A stretch of DNA of 64,000 nt from Methyloversatilis universalis FAM5. Lineage in GTDB: Bacteria > Pseudomonadota > Gammaproteobacteria > Burkholderiales > Rhodocyclaceae. The stretch covers positions 372,001 through 436,000 of the forward strand of contig NZ_AFHG01000059.1 in the NCBI RefSeq assembly GCF_000214035.2, written 5' to 3'. Position 1 is the stretch's first letter, and the number at the start of each line of letters is the position of its first letter. Shown here piece by piece: positions 63,252 through 64,000 of this stretch. The position numbers and the translations under genes are program-made. The notes under the pieces were generated by a model that saw nothing but the letters and a program-made list of their open reading frames with translations, had not been told where the DNA came from and made no database searches.

Positions 63252-64000
63252 ATGACATTGACCCGCAAACTCCCGGCGGCCGAACGGGGCGGCCGCAGCG
63301 CTGCCCGCCTGGCCCGTCCGGCCCAGACGGCCACCTCCGCGCCGCGCACGATGGACCGCCGCGCCTTCCTGAAGCGCTCCGGCATGACCGCCGGCGCCGG
63401 CGCCTTCGCGTCCGCGCTTCCGTTCTCGATGGTTGGCCGCGCCGAGGCCTCGACCGCCTCTGCGGCCGGCGCCAAGGTGGAAGTGAAGCGCACCGTCTGT
63501 ACCCACTGTTCGGTTGGCTGTGCCATCGACGCCGAAGTGGTGAATGGCGTGTGGGTGGGCCAGGAGCCGGTGTTCGACAGCCCGATCAACATGGGCGCGC
63601 ACTGCGCCAAGGGCGCCTCCATCCGCGAGCACGGCCACGGTGAGCACCGGCTGCGCTATCCGATGAAGCTGGTCGACGGCAAGTGGGTGCGCATGTCCTG
63701 GGACGACGCGCTCAACGAGGTGTCGGCCCGCCTGCTGAAACTGCGTGAGGAAAGCGGTCCGGACAGTGTGTACTGGATCGGCTCGTCCAAGCACAACAAC
63801 GAGCAGGCCTACCTGCTGCGCAAGTTCGTGTCGATGTGGGGCACCAACAACTGCGACCACCAGGCGCGCATCTGCCACTCGACCACGGTGGCCGGCGTCG
63901 CGAATACCTGGGGGTATGGCGCGATGACCAACTCCTACAACGACATGCAGAACTCGAAGGCGATCTTCTTCATGGGGTCGAACGCCGCCGAGGCGCACCC
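63252..64000 (+). CDS. Formate dehydrogenase catalytic subunit, N-terminal part (runs off window)
   Basis: First 249 residues of a periplasmic molybdenum formate dehydrogenase. Twin-arginine leader [10 protein letters not shown] near residue 35, 4Fe-4S motif CTHCSVGC with a later Cys in AHCAKG, and the start of the molybdopterin domain. The active-site position, selenocysteine in E. coli FdnG (region ARVUHGP), is cysteine here: ARICHSTTV, codon TGC at 63873-63875, residue 208. So it is a Cys-type, non-selenoprotein enzyme. Downstream subunits lie outside the window. Confidence 0.92.
   Translation, partial: MTLTRKLPAAERGGRSAARLARPAQTATSAPRTMDRRAFLKRSGMTAGAGAFASALPFSMVGRAEASTASAAGAKVEVKRTVCTHCSVGCAIDAEVVNGVWVGQEPVFDSPINMGAHCAKGASIREHGHGEHRLRYPMKLVDGKWVRMSWDDALNEVSARLLKLREESGPDSVYWIGSSKHNNEQAYLLRKFVSMWGTNNCDHQARICHSTTVAGVANTWGYGAMTNSYNDMQNSKAIFFMGSNAAEAH

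Noticed and set aside
1-64000. CRISPR array, tRNA/rRNA genes, insertion sequence, integrase or phage genes
   Set aside because: No regular spaced repeats, no tRNA-like cloverleaf or CCA end, no transposase or integrase motif found on either strand.

Overview
This window is high-GC Gram-negative chromosomal DNA. It has LolCD lipoprotein sorting, TonB/ExbBD, two-partner secretion, a PEP-CTERM protein, a TRAP transporter and a molybdenum formate dehydrogenase cluster with DUF3305/DUF3306 partners. Together these point to a betaproteobacterium of the Rhodocyclales/Nitrosomonadales type; something like Methyloversatilis is a guess from gene content. I found no rRNA, tRNA, CRISPR array, insertion sequence or phage.

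Layout. 0-2.7 kb: the end of glcD, then glcE and glcF (glycolate oxidase). 2.8-4.6 kb: an HDOD signalling protein and a PP2C phosphatase. 5.2-8.3 kb: pntAB transhydrogenase behind a long leader. 8.6-10.7 kb: small genes (GvpU-like, a metal-binding HMA protein, a BON lipoprotein) and a frameshifted cardiolipin-synthase remnant. 10.7-16.8 kb, minus strand: an AEC/MFS transporter pair and a three-gene TRAP transporter with two intrinsic terminators. 17-31 kb: housekeeping and envelope genes (M48 peptidase, recJ, lolC, lolD, comEC, a hydrolase, a sensor kinase, truC), ending in a cluster of REP-like repeats.

31.4-52.2 kb is the most interesting part: ten consecutive plus-strand genes. The first block encodes an ExbB-type proton channel with an extra periplasmic DUF2341/LamG-like head, two ExbDs, TonB, a porin and a periplasmic coiled-coil protein. 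The second encodes a PEP-CTERM protein, a PstS-like phosphate-binding-type protein, a TpsB transporter and a 3526-residue TpsA exoprotein. A palindrome with the core CCGTTCGG stands before both blocks. I read this as one surface-protein system that joins inner-membrane energy to two-partner secretion, with a possible link to phosphate or a related oxyanion.

52.4-54.2 kb: a membrane permease plus a small CxxC thioredoxin-like protein, with an FNR-type palindrome upstream. 54.2-64 kb: a formate dehydrogenase region. The minus strand carries moaA-fdhD-mobA-moeA and an HTH/periplasmic-binding-type regulator (cofactor synthesis and enzyme maturation). The plus strand carries DUF3305, DUF3306, a multi-cluster ferredoxin protein, a TorD-like chaperone, a small Tat protein and the start of the catalytic subunit, cut by the window end. 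A sigma-54-like promoter lies before the ferredoxin gene.
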